Source: Nymphaea colorata
Lineage: Eukaryota; Streptophyta; Magnoliopsida; Nymphaeales; Nymphaeaceae
Reading direction: 5' to 3'
Assembly: GCF_008831285.2 (NCBI RefSeq)
Contig: NC_045144.1
Location: forward strand, 8,409,886 to 8,473,885
Length of the DNA stretch: 64,000 bases
The notes below the pieces were generated by a model. That model searched no databases. It was not told where the DNA came from and saw only the letters and a list, made by a program, of their open reading frames with translations. A program made the translations under genes and the position numbers. Numbering within the stretch: position 1 is the stretch's first letter; each line of letters starts with the position of its first letter. This document shows positions 44,981-57,784 of the stretch, one piece after another.

Positions 44981-45780
44981 AACCATGTGTGCAAGTATAT
45001 CCAAAAGGAATACTATAAAAACAGCGACCACAAAGCTGGTTAATCATGTTGCAATTCTTCCAAAAACTTCACAACAAAAAGATACAATCCTGTAGTCAGA
45101 ACCATTTGTATAGTCGGATTTATGAAAGCAACTTGAGTGAGAAAGAAAGAAAGAAAGGGAAAGAGATAAAAGGATTTAGGCTCATGGTCCTAACTGGGGG
45201 CCCGAAAGCTCGCTCAATGCCCACCTTTAAGTAATCTCCGCTAAGCTTGGGCAATCGGTTGGGTCGTCGGTGGGTACTTGGTATTTGGTTAGAGGCTGAA
45301 AAAAAAAGGCATGGGGCTACCAAATCAATTATAGGGTTGGCTTCAGTAGTGAGGCAGGCTGATAATTTTTTTAAGTGTTTGATTGGGCCCCGATCCGAAC
45401 TCAAATTTTGAGTGTCGGGCTGACCTGAGTCCGACTTTTAATCGGATTGAAGGCTTAATTCCACAATCCATTTACTTGATTGACCGGTGCCAAACCTTTA
45501 TATACTATTCTTGAAATTCAATTTATGTATTACATTTTCTCATGTTTTATTTTATTTTTTAATCTCTAAACATGTAAAAAATGTCCACATGCTTCAATTT
45601 GTTTGAAACAAATTTCAGATGTACCTTTTGATATTTTAAATATTTTACGATAAATGATACACTAGTTTAAAATAAGCAATAAAGGGAGCATAAAAAATAA
45701 AAACATATGTTTAAATTGAATTTTGCCAGCTGATAAATTTATGATATATTAATTTTAATTTCCTACCCATAGCGAGCGTC
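44981..45780. other. intergenic with dispersed-repeat patch
   Basis: Contains GC-rich words (GCTTGGGCAATCGGTTGGGTCG near 45246; GGGCCCCGATCCGAACTCAAATTTTGAG near 45384) like those at 31918. No gene is supported. Confidence 0.35.
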
Positions 45781-46104
45781 TCTTCCGCATGAGAGGACCT
45801 TTCCGCCTTCTTCCCAAATATTCCGAACTGTCCATCTTCAGAAACCCTAACAAAGTCTCGCTGTATCACAGTGCCGTGCACTTCTTTTCTCTGGTTCGGG
45901 AACTCTTTTTGCCCCTTTTTCATATTTGCCTCTTCTTCTTCCTACGTGTTTCCATCCCTATTCCTTCTCCATGCTTTCGTCCCCGTTCTCCCTCTCTCTC
46001 TCTCTCGACCTCTCTCCCTATCTGTGTTCATGATAGGTTTCACTTCGCGTCCAATTTTTGTTTGTTTGCAGACTGATTTTTTGCTGCGCTGACCATCAAG
46101 CAAG
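45781..46104 (+). promoter_or_regulatory. presumed 5' region of the three-exon gene
   Basis: CT-rich leader-like sequence (CCTCTTCTTCTTCC, CTCTCTCTCTCTCTCGACCTCTCTCCC) runs into the ATG at 46105. Part of it (45928-46044) is duplicated at 39011-39116. No clear TATA box is seen, and the transcription start is unknown. Confidence 0.4.
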
Positions 46105-46649
46105 ATGGGCTCTCGTTTCTGGACACAGGTGAGTTTCTTTTCTCAAAGCCTTCTGGTTTACCAGGTCTTGACGTTTCAGTTTCATAGATGATTACAATTT
46201 TTGTAATGATTTCTAAGCAGGAGCTGCGGCCGGAGCATCAAAGGAACAAGCCCGAGGTATGGATTAAGAAAACATTCTTGTTACTACTTACTAGGCCAAC
46301 TGAATCAAACCAATGTAGCAGAAAAATCAGTGATCTCAACCTTCTTTTCAAAATGAAATTAGTGATATCTTCAAGGAATTGATTCATGTCTTTTGCATTT
46401 GGGCAGGTCAGCAGACCTAGGGTGAGCGATCAAGGATTAAGCACACCTCGGGAAGTGGCGCCAAGCGAAGAGGAAAAGAAGATAATGCCTCACACGGAGG
46501 AATTTGAGGCGATGGTGGACGCTGTTATCAATCACAATGCTGATGTGGCCAGCAACAAGCGGAGACTACCCATCTTTGTGGCTCTAACTGATCCCACTCA
46601 AAGGGAGTTTTGGCTTAAAGGAGCATCCGAGCCTTCTCGGGAGCATTAG
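46105..46649 (+). CDS. uncharacterised 100-aa protein, three exons
   Basis: Exon 1 (46105-46128) encodes MGSRFWTQ and ends CAG|GTGAGT. Exon 2 (46221-46256) encodes ELRPEHQRNKPE and ends GAG|GTATGG. Exon 3 (46407-46649) follows TTTGGGCAG and ends TAG. All three junctions are phase 0 with GT-AG borders, and introns are 92 and 150 bases. The product is hydrophilic, Glu/Arg/Pro-rich at first, then EEFEAMVDAVINHNADVAS and RRLPIFVALTDPTQREFWLKG. It has no signal peptide or membrane helix. I do not recognise a family. A decayed paralogue at 19780-20165 keeps the exon 2 donor and the exon 3 acceptor, which supports the splice model. Frames here are intact. Expression is unproven. Confidence 0.6.
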
Positions 46650-46822
46650 CTTGATCAACATTGCCTTACCATTCTTTCTAAGTATATGTGTTCGCTTGCA
46701 TGATACAAAGAATTTTCCATTGTGAGAAGTTGTGATGCGTTTGGAGGATGACTACTTAAGACATACGTTAAAACTTTTACCTGGCAAAATCTTATCGATT
46801 CTCTTATTCGGTGGCACCTCTC

Positions 46823-46871
<49 letters not shown>

Positions 46872-47519
46872 TAGGAAGGATTTCTTGCATATTTAATTTA
46901 GAAGTTGCTCTAGCCAAACAATGTGTTTTTAATCCAACAAACACAGGGTACTACTTATCAATAACACAGAACACAGAAAATGCCAGAGTTTGGAGTCATT
47001 GGATACAATCCAAGAAACAATGTGTTTCTAATATCACAAGTGATTCTTTCAAAGCAACATCAGAAAAATGTGTTTCGCTTTTTCTATTCCATAGAAGCCG
47101 GGAGAGGTCTTTACATCCCAGCACTCCACTTTGTGCTTCACTGGGATTTCGCTAAACTTTTAAATAATGTATCGTCTATTATGTATAGAGAACTACTACC
47201 AGTCCTAAGAAACCAAGAAATGAAAGTGTAGATTATGTAATGCAAGCTGCACGTATAGCCATTGAGTTGGTAACTGTTTTTTAACATAAAAGTTGCTGTC
47301 CAGACAGAAAACTAGAATTTTTCTTTGCGGTTTGTCCACATTTTAGTACCAGGTAACACAACAGAGCTGTACACTTCCATTACAAAATCAAGTGGAGAGG
47401 TGGGCAGCGCCGACTGTGCTACTTTATAAAGTAAAATCTTAAGAAAATTCAGGACAATCTCGTGAAATAATAAATTATTAATAATTAAATAAATTTCACT
47501 AATTGATATGTTGATTAAA
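46650..47519. other. 3' flank and intergenic with (TA)n
   Basis: A (TA)n tract lies at about 46828-46866. The 83-codon frame at 46980-47231 has no recognised domain. Confidence 0.35.
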
Positions 47520-48300
47520 AACAAAGACGTAAAGAAAGGGAAGTAAAGAACCTATTACAAAATTAGTTTAGATAGGAAGGAAGAAAAAGGAAAGCAATTC
47601 AAAGAATTTGCACGAATGGCCATGACGCCATTGTTTTGACGCAAAAAAAAAGAAGAAAAAATCCATTTATTCGGCTATAAAGGTAGTTGGCTGATTTTTT
47701 GCATCCACTATATATATATAGCAGATGCCAACAAGATGGTTTGAGCAATAGAGGTTGTTTGAATAACACGGCTTCAAAAATCAAATTTTATAACAAGCAA
47801 TATTGCAAAAATACTAGCTAATGCATCGATAAACATGTGAATTAAAATATTGTCGGGAAGAATTTTTCAATAATCGAAGAAAAGCGAAAAGATCACTATA
47901 GAAGAGTTACAAATGTTCGACAGTCCTGCAAGTTTAAAATCATTTTTTATTGGGCTTTAGTAGCAAAAGTGAAAGAAGACTGTTCTTAAACCAAGGAATC
48001 TAGGGCTCGTGTCCCTGCTGGGGCTCCCTCAACTTGGTTGTGGGGGATTGTAAATTGTAATTATGCAGGAATATTAATGTTTTAGGGAGACGCCTTTTCA
48101 TACATGCAACACTATGAAAAAGACTTCAGTAATATTTTCTTCATTTTGAATTAAATTCTTAATTGTTCCTGTATTTTATCTGTCTTGAATACACCCTTAA
48201 GTGACAAAGGTAGAAATTTGATCTAACAGAGTTTGCTGTTAAGTAAAAGAAAAGGGTTTTAGCCTTTAAGTGACCGATAATTAAAGTAAAAAAATTTTAA
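47520..48300 (+). repeat. segmental duplication blocks D and B, locus 3
   Basis: 47540-47625 matches blocks at 12960-13017 and 20725-20795. 47615-48265 matches 10540-11225 at length. Together with the gene at 46105 this reproduces the order E-D-B seen partly at 19.8-20.9 kb. Confidence 0.85.
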
Positions 48301-50457
48301 TATTATATATCAAATACAGATGTAGTCATAGGACCGAACTTCACATAATCTAATAGTCTTGAAATTTTATTATATATGTTTTTAGTATTTTCTTACTTTT
48401 TAACTTTTTTATGCTAAAAATATATGACGTTCAATTTTTTCAAAAAATTATACAAAAAAGTATTTTCTTTATCACGAGTATAACAAATACAAAGAATGAA
48501 GAAATAAAACAAAAAAAAATGTATATCAATAATTCTACCATCTTGCCATAAAATTCCTGCTCCTAACAATTCTTCATTACGAAATTGGCTATGCGACCCA
48601 ATTGGCCAACCATCACAGGGCTTTAGATTTCTGGAAGGTGGATGAAACAGAGTGTGGATCCAGATTGCAAATCTGGATATGAAATCGATCTGAAATAAAT
48701 CAAAAAACCCCTTTTCCGTAAATAAAGTGAAATATTGAAAATAACTTCTATTTGATCTTGAGGTGCCAACGTAAACATGTATATAATCCCATTTGCTCCT
48801 TCATCCTGCAAGTGCCTCCATGAATATGATACCACCAGTAAGTCATGACAGGATGTCGTGGTCAATTCAAACATGAGAGACACATTGTTTCAAGAACAAT
48901 TTTGATGCAGGAAACAATTTCGCCCATCAAAAATATCCTTGCAGGAAAAAATTTTGCCCATCAAAAATATCCTTACAGGAAAAAATTTTGAATTGGCAAC
49001 AAATAAAAATCGAAAAATCAATTTGGCGAGGGAAAAAATCTTATAAATAAATTAAATTTATCCAACTTTATTACGGCGGCGGATGCCAGAAAGCACAGGC
49101 ATGGTTAATTTAGGAAGAGGGTAGACGTCGTTGTTGTCGGCGATACTTTCGATCGAAAAGAAGCAAAACTGAAGCTGAAACAAAGCGAGGACCCACTAGT
49201 ATAAAGCCCCGAAAAAGATAACACTGGACCAGAAGAGGTATGGGCAAATTTGTCTTTTCCAGTAAAAGGCCACAGCACGCTAACACATCTAATTCGGGCA
49301 CAGTGACTTAGACCATAGAAAAGGTCATTTCTGCCCCTGTATGAAATTGTTTTGACGTAGAAGAGGCGGAGCTTCGTTTTCCAAAAATGAAGACAATGAA
49401 CCATCCTGTTTCCGTACAAAAGCAAACATAAATTTTCTATTTTTTATATATAAATTAAACTAAAAATTTATAAAGAATTTATTGAATTTTTTAAAATATG
49501 AAGAGGGCCCATGACCCCTGCTAGCTCCACCCTCCCAAGAACTTCCAATAGAATAGCTATTCGTTTACCTGCATCGACAAAATCAATGAAATTATGGCTT
49601 TGATTTTTTTATTTAAACTGATTTGGATCAGCAAATGAATCTTCATGAACTCATAGACAGGGCGAAGCTTGTTCGGAATAATTTCTTCCAAATATGTTGC
49701 TGTCTACTTTCTGGTCATGCATGATCATCCTGGAAATTCATTTGAATCTGATTATTCTCCTTTTTGGCCCTTTAATGTCAGCTATGGAATTAATTGTTCT
49801 TTAATATAAAAATATATATAAACTCATCCTGCTTAAATTTGATTGATTTCAGATCTTAGAAGGTACAACGCTATGTATTAATAATAAATATCTATGAAGT
49901 TTGTGCGCACTACTAAGAGGTGTACAGTTTAATGATCTATGAAATTACTAACTAATATTTATGACCAGTCTGTTTCCGAAATTTCAAGACTGTTTCTCAT
50001 GAAGTCACAAGGGCCCATAAAACTCAAAATCTTATTTTGCATTATATAACAATAACTGTTCTGCGGCGTCCGACTCGGATGATAATTCTTCTTATTAGCG
50101 ATGTACTCTTGCCCTGTACATCTGGACGTAATTTTTTTCATTAAAATAATACACCATTTGAACTTATTTTTATTCACGGCAGATGTGGTAAGCCAAATTA
50201 ATATTAGGGATGTACAATGAGTGGACTCGAACTCACTTGTGTAAGTTCAACTCGAGTTTGAGGCTGAGTTAAAACTCGACGTATATACGAGTTACACGAG
50301 CTCGACTTATTTAAACTGGAATCAACTTGTTGCTTCCCTTGGTTGTTAATCTTCAGGGGCATGTCAATAATTTTATTTTTTTGTGAATTTTAACATCCCT
50401 TTAGTGGTTGTTGCTTTCATTTAAAGAACAAAAAAATATATGATTAAACAATTTGGG

Positions 50458-50492
<35 letters not shown>

Positions 50493-52250
50493 TATCTATC
50501 TTATATATATACTAGTTGAAACTTTGTCATTTTAAATTACTTAAAAGTATGCTGGTACCTCCCTAGCCTTTCAGGCATTCATCAGTACCTAACGTTGTCT
50601 TTGAAGAGTTTAGTTTAGCCAAATCCAGAGAATAATGCGTCAAATGATTATTTAAACTAATTATTTCATAGAAATTGACTCCCGCTCTCACAAGCAAACA
50701 TTCACAGAAAACAAACGAAACATGCCGCCAAAATTATGTGCATCCCAAGTATGTCTCTTAGTGTTTGAGTTTCTTTTACTTTCATAAATGTAAAAAAATA
50801 TAATATATGAAAATTATATATGACGCCTAAATATTATATTTTGTGAGCCGAGAAAGTTAAGATTCTTATTTAATTTCAAAAACCTTATAGAATACCGCTT
50901 ACGTACGTATCTGATTTTCATGTTCTTTTACATCAGCTTTGATATTGTGAATCCATTTATTTTTTACTGTTACATTTGTGGCTTTTAGTTAATGTTCCAG
51001 AACTAGAAGGCACAAGAGAGATGTGTTTCTTTTTTATTAGGTTTTCTTTTCTTTTTTCTAGCATCCATGCAATAAGTGAATGATCTAAGCACCTAATGAC
51101 ACTCATAGGCTCGTACTTCCCGTGACAAAAGTGTTTAGTTTTTCTAATTCAGCCAAAATCGGTATTTTCTTTTTCTGATGTTACTTTACGTCTTTAACAA
51201 TGCCAGGGTATATGAATTCTTCTAAGTTTATAATATGATTAAACAACATATCTTAGATTCGATGGAGCTTTCAGAGTTTTGACTTCCGATGTTCGATCAA
51301 GTGAAAACAAGCATTCCTAAATACAAACATATGAATGGACAAGTGTTTGTGTGAGCATGAATGTAACGTGATTGATAGGCCAAACAATTAATTCATGCAT
51401 ATGAGACGGATTCACATGCCTTAGAACATATACTTTGGCATGAATATATCTTAACGTCAATAAATATATATAGAGTTTGAATAAGTTTTAACAAAGAATG
51501 ATATTTGATTTTGACCACAAAGTATTGGTGCTATATAATTTTTGATATTTTTCACTTGCCTAAAAACATATAATTACCATCAAAACTATGTTTCATTTTA
51601 TCAAGTTAAATTGGTGTTGTGTTACCATGGATCTCAGATCTACGATGATCTCAGATAACTGAGTATCTAAGATCGTCCACCTAACATCCGATTTATGAGA
51701 TCCGTGGTGGTCAAGTCCTACTCCTCTCCACCCCCCCTCCCATCTCAACTTCGATCTCAGATCCATGCTTTTTACATTAAAGTGTGCACTTGAAATCCAC
51801 ATTAGAAGTAGATGCTGAAATATAGCAGTGCTACGAATTGCAGGTATCATGGATTTGAGATTCTTTCAAATCTGACAACCATGAGGAATCAAATGCAAAA
51901 TGATCATGCCACGGAATCGTCGTAGGCATAAGAAATGCACGAAACACCCCCCTAGTAAATGAAAAAAAGTGCTGACTGGGCCTGATTAAGGCCGACCCAA
52001 TTAAGCCACATATCTGTTAAATAGTGGATCCAAAATTGAACATCATTCCATTCCCTACTCTTTGTTTCCACTCGTCAAATTGATCCTTCCATTCTTGCAA
52101 CCATCGGACCCGATTCGAGTCTATTCATTTTAGAAGTCACTACGAGAATCGTGCTTCGGTCATTCAAAGACCTTTTCCGTCAAATCTGGGTTGGAAAACT
52201 TGTGAAGTAAAAGTTGAACGCAGGGATTTGGGCAGTCTTGGCACGGAGTC
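48301..52250. other. long intergenic stretch before the satellite
   Basis: No gene is supported. Three near-identical 36-base tandem units (CAGGAAAAAATTTTGCCCATCAAAAATATCCTT) lie at about 48908-48990. A (TC)n/(TATC)n tract lies at about 50459-50500. A GATCTCAGATC-rich palindromic patch at 51625-51775 may be a degraded MITE. A minus-strand frame (49105-49425) is open but unrecognised. Confidence 0.4.
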
Positions 52251-52801
52251 CTCGACATCTTGATCTTTGGCATTTCATGGTGATGAATGTTCATTCGCTC
52301 GACTTCCGTGTGGTCATCCTGGCTTTGATGGGGAACGAGCAGCCAATTTAGCACGTCAGACGTTCCGAGGACCCCACCCTCATTCAAGCTAGACATCTTG
52401 CTTTTTGGCATTTCGTGCTAATGAAGGTTCACTCGCTCAACTTCTGCGTGGTCATCCTGGCTTTGATGGGGAGTGCGCAGCCAATTTGGCATGTCAGACG
52501 TTCTGAGGACCTCACCCTCATTCCAGCTAGACATCTTCATTTTTTGCATTTCGTGCTGACGAAGGTTCACTTGCTCAACGTCTGCGTGGTCATTATGGCT
52601 TTGATGGGGAGTGTGCAACCAATTTGGCATGTTGGACACTCCAAGGGCCCCACCCTCATTCTAACGAGACATCTTGATTGTTGGCATTTCATGCTCACGA
52701 ATGTTCATTAGTTCGACTTCTGCATGGTCATTATAGTTTTGATGGGGAGCACACAGCAAATTTGGCACGGCGGACGCTCAAGGGGCTCCACCCTCATTCC
52801 A

Positions 52802-52915
52802 ACCTGCTGCTGCATGTCCCAATTCATATAGACACTGAGATCGTCATTTAAGATTTGTCAGGCGCTCATGCACCAGCCTCTTCTCACAAGTATTTCTCTC
52901 CCCACCCTCATTCCA
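52802..52915 (+). repeat. 114-bp interspersed module 1
   Basis: A non-138-bp segment inserted between two CCACCCTCATTCCA words, including AATTCATATAGACACTGAGATCG and CACCAGCCTCTTCTCACAAG. It is the most diverged of five such modules. Confidence 0.88.
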
Positions 52916-53327
52916 GCGAGAGATCTTGATCTTTAGCATTTCGTACTAACGAAGGTTAACTCGCTCGACTTCTGCATTGTCATTATGGCTTTCATGGGGA
53001 GCACGCAGCCAATTTGCACGTCGGATGCTCCGAGGGCCCCACCCTAATTCCAGCGAGACATCCAGATCTTTGGCATTTCGTGCTGACGAAAGTTCACTCG
53101 CTCTACTTCTACGGGGTCATTATAGTTTGATGGGGAGCGCACAGCCAATTTGGCATGTTGGACGTTATGAGGGCCCCACCCTCATTCCAACAAGACATCT
53201 TGATCTTTGGCATTTCGTGCTGATGAAGGTTCACTCGCTCGACTTCTACGTGATCATTATGACTTTGATGGGGAGCGCATAGCAAATTTGGCACGTCGGA
53301 CGCTACGAGTGCCCCACCCTCATTCCA

Positions 53328-53441
53328 ACTCGTTGCAACACATCCCGCTTCATATAAACACAGCGATCGTCATTTCAAATTTGTCTATCACTCATGCACC
53401 AGCCTCTTCTTACAAGTATCTCTCTCCCCACCCTCATTCCA
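53328..53441 (+). repeat. 114-bp interspersed module 2
   Basis: Same layout, with CTTCATATAAACACAGCGATCG and CACCAGCCTCTTCTTACAAG. It starts 526 bases after module 1. Confidence 0.9.
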
Positions 53442-54817
53442 ATGAGAAATCTTGATCTTGGGCATTTCGTGCTGACAAAGGTTCACTTGCTCAACTTCTA
53501 CGTGGTCATTGTGGCTTTCATGGGAGCGTGCAGCCAATTTGCACGTCGGATGCTCTGAGGGCCCCACCTAATTCCAACGAGACATCTAGATCTTTGGCAT
53601 TTCGTGCTGACAAAAGTTCCCTCACTCCAATTCTATGTGGTCATTATAGTTTGATGGGGAGCGCACAGCTAATTTGGCACGTCAGACATTCCAAGGGTCC
53701 CACTCTCATTCGAGCGAGACATCTTGATCTTTGGCATTTTGTGCTGATGAAGGTTCACTTGCTTGACTTCTACGTGGTCATTATGGCTTTGATGGGGAGC
53801 ACAGAACAAATTTTGCACGTCGGACGCTCTGAGGGCCCCACCCTCATTCCAGCGAGACATCTTGATTGTTGGCATTTCGTGCTGATGAAGGTTCACTCGC
53901 TCGACTTCTGTGTGATCATTATGGCTTTGACAAGGTGCGCACAGGCAATTTGGCATGTCAAACGCTCTTAGGACCCCACCCTCATTCCAGCGAGACCTCT
54001 TGATCTTAGTCATTATGTGCTGATGAAGGCTCACCCACTCCACTTCTATGTGGCCATTATAGCTTTCATGGGGAGCGCGCAGCCAATTTGGTACGTTGGA
54101 CACTCTGAGGGCTCCACCCTAATTCCAATGAGACATCTTGATTTTTGCAATTTCGAGCTGACGAAAGTTCACTCTCTCGATCTCTATGAGGTCATCATGG
54201 CCTTGATGGGGGAGCATAAAGCCAACTTGGCACGTCGGATGCTCCGGGGGCCCTACCCTCATTCCAGTGAGACATCTTGATAATTGGCTTTCATGCCAAC
54301 GAAGCTTTACTCGCTCAACTTCTGCATGGTCATTATGGCTTTGATGGGGAGCACGTAGCCAATTTGCCATGTCACACGCTCTAAGGGCCCCGCCCCCATT
54401 CCAGCAAGACATCTTGATCGTTGGCATTTCGCACTGACGAAGGTTCACTTGCTCGACTCATGCATTATCATTATAGCTTTGACAAGGTGCACACAGCCAA
54501 TTTGGCACATCGAACGCTCCTAGGACCCCACCCTTATTCCAGCGAGACATCTTGATCTTTGTCATTTCGTGCTGACAAAGGCTCACTCACACGACTTTTT
54601 CATGGCCATTATGGCTTTGATGGGGGGGCCTGCAGCCAATTTGGCATATCTGATGCTCTTGGGGCTCCACCCTCATTTCAGCGAGACATCATGATTGTTG
54701 GCATTTCATGCTGACGAAGGTTAACTCACTCAACTTTTGTGTGGTCATCATGGCTTGTATGGGGAGGTGCAAGCAATTTGGCACGTCGGGTGCTCGAAGG
54801 GCCCCACCCTCATTCCA

Positions 54818-54931
54818 ACTTGTTGTAGCACGTCCCGCTTTATATAAACACAGAGATCGCCATTTCATATTTGTCTCGCGTTTAGGCACCTACCTCTTCT
54901 TACAAGTATCTCTCTCCCCACCTTCATTCCA
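54818..54931 (+). repeat. 114-bp interspersed module 3
   Basis: Same layout, with CTTTATATAAACACAGAGATCG and CCTACCTCTTCTTACAAG. It is followed by the variant TATTGATCTATGGCATTTC. Confidence 0.9.
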
Positions 54932-55573
54932 GTGAGACATATTGATCTATGGCATTTCATGCTGACGAAGGTTCACTCGCTCAACTTTTGCGTGTTCATT
55001 ATGGCTTACATGGGGAGCATGCAGCCAATTTGGCACGTCAGACGCATTGAGGGCCCCACCGTCATTCCAGCAAGACATGTTGATCTTTGGCATTTCATGC
55101 GGATGAATGTTTACTCGCTCGACTTCTACATGGTCATTATGGCTTTATTGGGGAACGCACAACTAATTTGGCACATCAAACACTCAGAGGGCACCACCCT
55201 CATTCCTGCGAGACATCTTGATCATGGATTTTTGTGCTGACGAAGGTTCACTCGCTCGACTTCTACGTAGTCATTATGGTTTTGATGGGGAGCAAATAGC
55301 CAATTTGGCATGTCAGATGCTCCATGGGCCCCACTCTCATTCCAGTGAGACATCTTGATCTTTGGCATTTCGTGCTAACGAATGTTCACTCACTCGACTT
55401 CTGCGTGATCTTTACAGCTTTGACGAGGAGCACAAAGCCAATTTGGCACGTCGGATACTAAGAGGGTCCCACCCTCATTCCGGTGAGACATCTTGATTTT
55501 AGACAATTTGTGCTGGTAAATGTACACTCGCATGACTTATGCGTGGTTATCATGGCTTTGATGGGAAGTGGCC

Positions 55574-55762
55574 CAGGGGCGGAGGAAGGGGGGCCGCCTA
55601 GGCCATGGCCCCACCCCGGCCAATGAAAAAAAAATACATTGAAAAAAATAAAATTTTTAATTGCGCTATGTACTTTTTGGATTTGATTTAACTTTGGCCC
55701 TGCCCGGATCGAGAGGTTGAACTGTCGGCCTGCCCCTGAAGAAAATTTTGGCTCTGCCCCTG
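55574..55762. mobile_element. 189-bp MITE-like insertion in a satellite monomer
   Basis: The left end CAGGGGCGGAG and the right end CTCTGCCCCTG are inverted repeats with one mismatch. The interior is an AT-rich centre between GC-rich arms. It splits a monomer at GATGGG|AAG...GGGAGCGC. Candidate 8-base flanks GGAAGTGG and GGGAGCGC match imperfectly. No ORF is present. CAGGGGCGGAG-type ends are common in plant DNA transposons of the hAT-like non-autonomous kind (family recall, not verified). Confidence 0.7.
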
Positions 55763-57670
55763 GGGAGCGCACAACCAAATTGGCACGTCGGATGCTCCGA
55801 GGGCCCCATGCTCATTCCAGTGAGACATCTTGATCTTCGGCTTTTCATGCTGACGAAGATTCACTCGTTCGACTTCTGCGGTCATTATGGCTTTGATGGG
55901 GATCGCGCAGCCAATTTTGCACGTTGGACGCTCTGAGGGCCCCACCGTCATTCCAGCAAGATATTTTGATCTTTGGCATTTCATGCTGAGAAAGGTTCAC
56001 TCGCTTAAATTTTACATGGTCATTATGGCTTTGACGGAGAGCACACAGCCAATTTGGAACGTTGGATGCTTCGAGGGTCATTCCAACGAGGCATCTTGAT
56101 CATTATATTTCATGCTGACAAAGGTCTACTCGCTCGATTTCTGTGTGGTCATTTAGCACATTGGATGCTCTAAGGGCCCCACCCTCATTCTTACGAGACA
56201 TCATGATCTTTGGCATTTTGTGCTGACGAAGATTCACTCGCTCGACTTCTACGTGGTCATTATGGCTTTGATGGGGAGCGTGCATCCAATTTGGCACGTC
56301 GGACACTACGATACCCCACCCTCAATCCAGTGAGACATCTTAATCTTTGGCATCTTGTGCAGATAAAAGCTCACTCGCTGGACTTCTACATGGTCATTAT
56401 GCCTTTGATGGGAAGCACGCAGCCAATTTGGTACGTCGGACGCTCTGAGGGCCCCGCCCTCATTCCAACGAAACATCTTGATCTTTGGCATTTCGTGGTG
56501 ACGAAGGTTCACTCACTCGACTTCTGCGTGGTCATTATGGCTTTGATGGGGAGTGCGCTGTAAATTTGACATGTCAGATGTTTCGAGGGCTCCACCCTCA
56601 TTCCAGAGGGACATCTTGATCTTCGGCATTTCATGCTGACGATGATTCACTCATTCGACTTATGTGTGGTCATTATGGCTTTGATGGGCATCGCGTAGCC
56701 AATTTGGCATGTTGGATGCTTCGAAGGCCCCATCATCATTCCAGCGAGACATCTTGATCTTAGACATTTCATGTTGACGAAGGTTCACTCGCTCGGCTTC
56801 TACGTGGTAATTATGGTTTTGATCGAGAGCACACAACTAGTTTGGCACATTGGACGCTTCGAGGGTCATTCCAACGAGACATTTTGATCTTTGTGTTTCG
56901 TTCTAACGACGGTTTACTCGCTCGATTTCTGCATGGTCATTTGGCACATCGGACGCTCCAAGGGCCCCATCCTCATTGCAGCAAGACATATTGATCTTTG
57001 GCATTTCGTGCCGACGAAGATTCAATCGCTCAACTTATGTGTCGTCATTATGGCTTTGATGGGGGAGTGTGTAGCCAATTTGGCACGTCGGACGCTACGA
57101 GGGCCCCACCTTCAATGCAGCATGACATCTTGACCTTTGGTATTTGGTGCTGACAAAGGTTCACTCACTCGACTTCTACATGGTTATTATGGCTTTGATG
57201 GGGAGCGCACAACCAATTTGGCATGTATAACGCTCTGAGGGACCCACCCTCGTTCCAGCGAGACATCCTGTTTGTATGCATTTCGTGTTGATGAAGGTTC
57301 ACTCACTCGACTTCTGCATGATCATTATGGCTTTGACGAGGTGCGCAGAGCCAATTTGAAACCTCGAACGCTCCGAGGACCCCACCCTCATTCCAACGAG
57401 ACATCTTGATCTTTGTCATTTCATGCTGACGAAATCTTACTCACTCGACTTTTGCATGGTCGTTATGGCTTTGATGGGGACCCTGCAGCCAATTTGGCAT
57501 GTCCGATGCACTTGGGCTCCACCCTCATTCCAGCGAGACATCTTGATCATTGGCATTTCATGCTGATGAAGGTCCGCTTCTTTGACTTCTGCATGGTCAT
57601 TATGACATTTTATGGGTATGTGAAGCCAATTTGGCAGGTGAGGCGCTCAAAGGGCACCACCCTCATTCCA

Positions 57671-57784
57671 ACTCATTGCAGCATGTCCCGCTTCATATAA
57701 ACACAGAGATCATCATTTCATTTTTGTCTCTCGCTCAGGTACCTTCCTCTTCTTACAAGTATATTTCTCCCCACCCTCATTCCA
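57671..57784 (+). repeat. 114-bp interspersed module 4
   Basis: Same layout, with CTTCATATAAACACAGAGATC. It is again followed by the variant TATTGATCTATGGCATTTT. Confidence 0.9.

Noticed and set aside
51625-51775. GATCTCAGATC-rich patch as a complete MITE
   Set aside because: Internal palindromes are visible, but neither terminal inverted repeats nor a target-site duplication could be defined.
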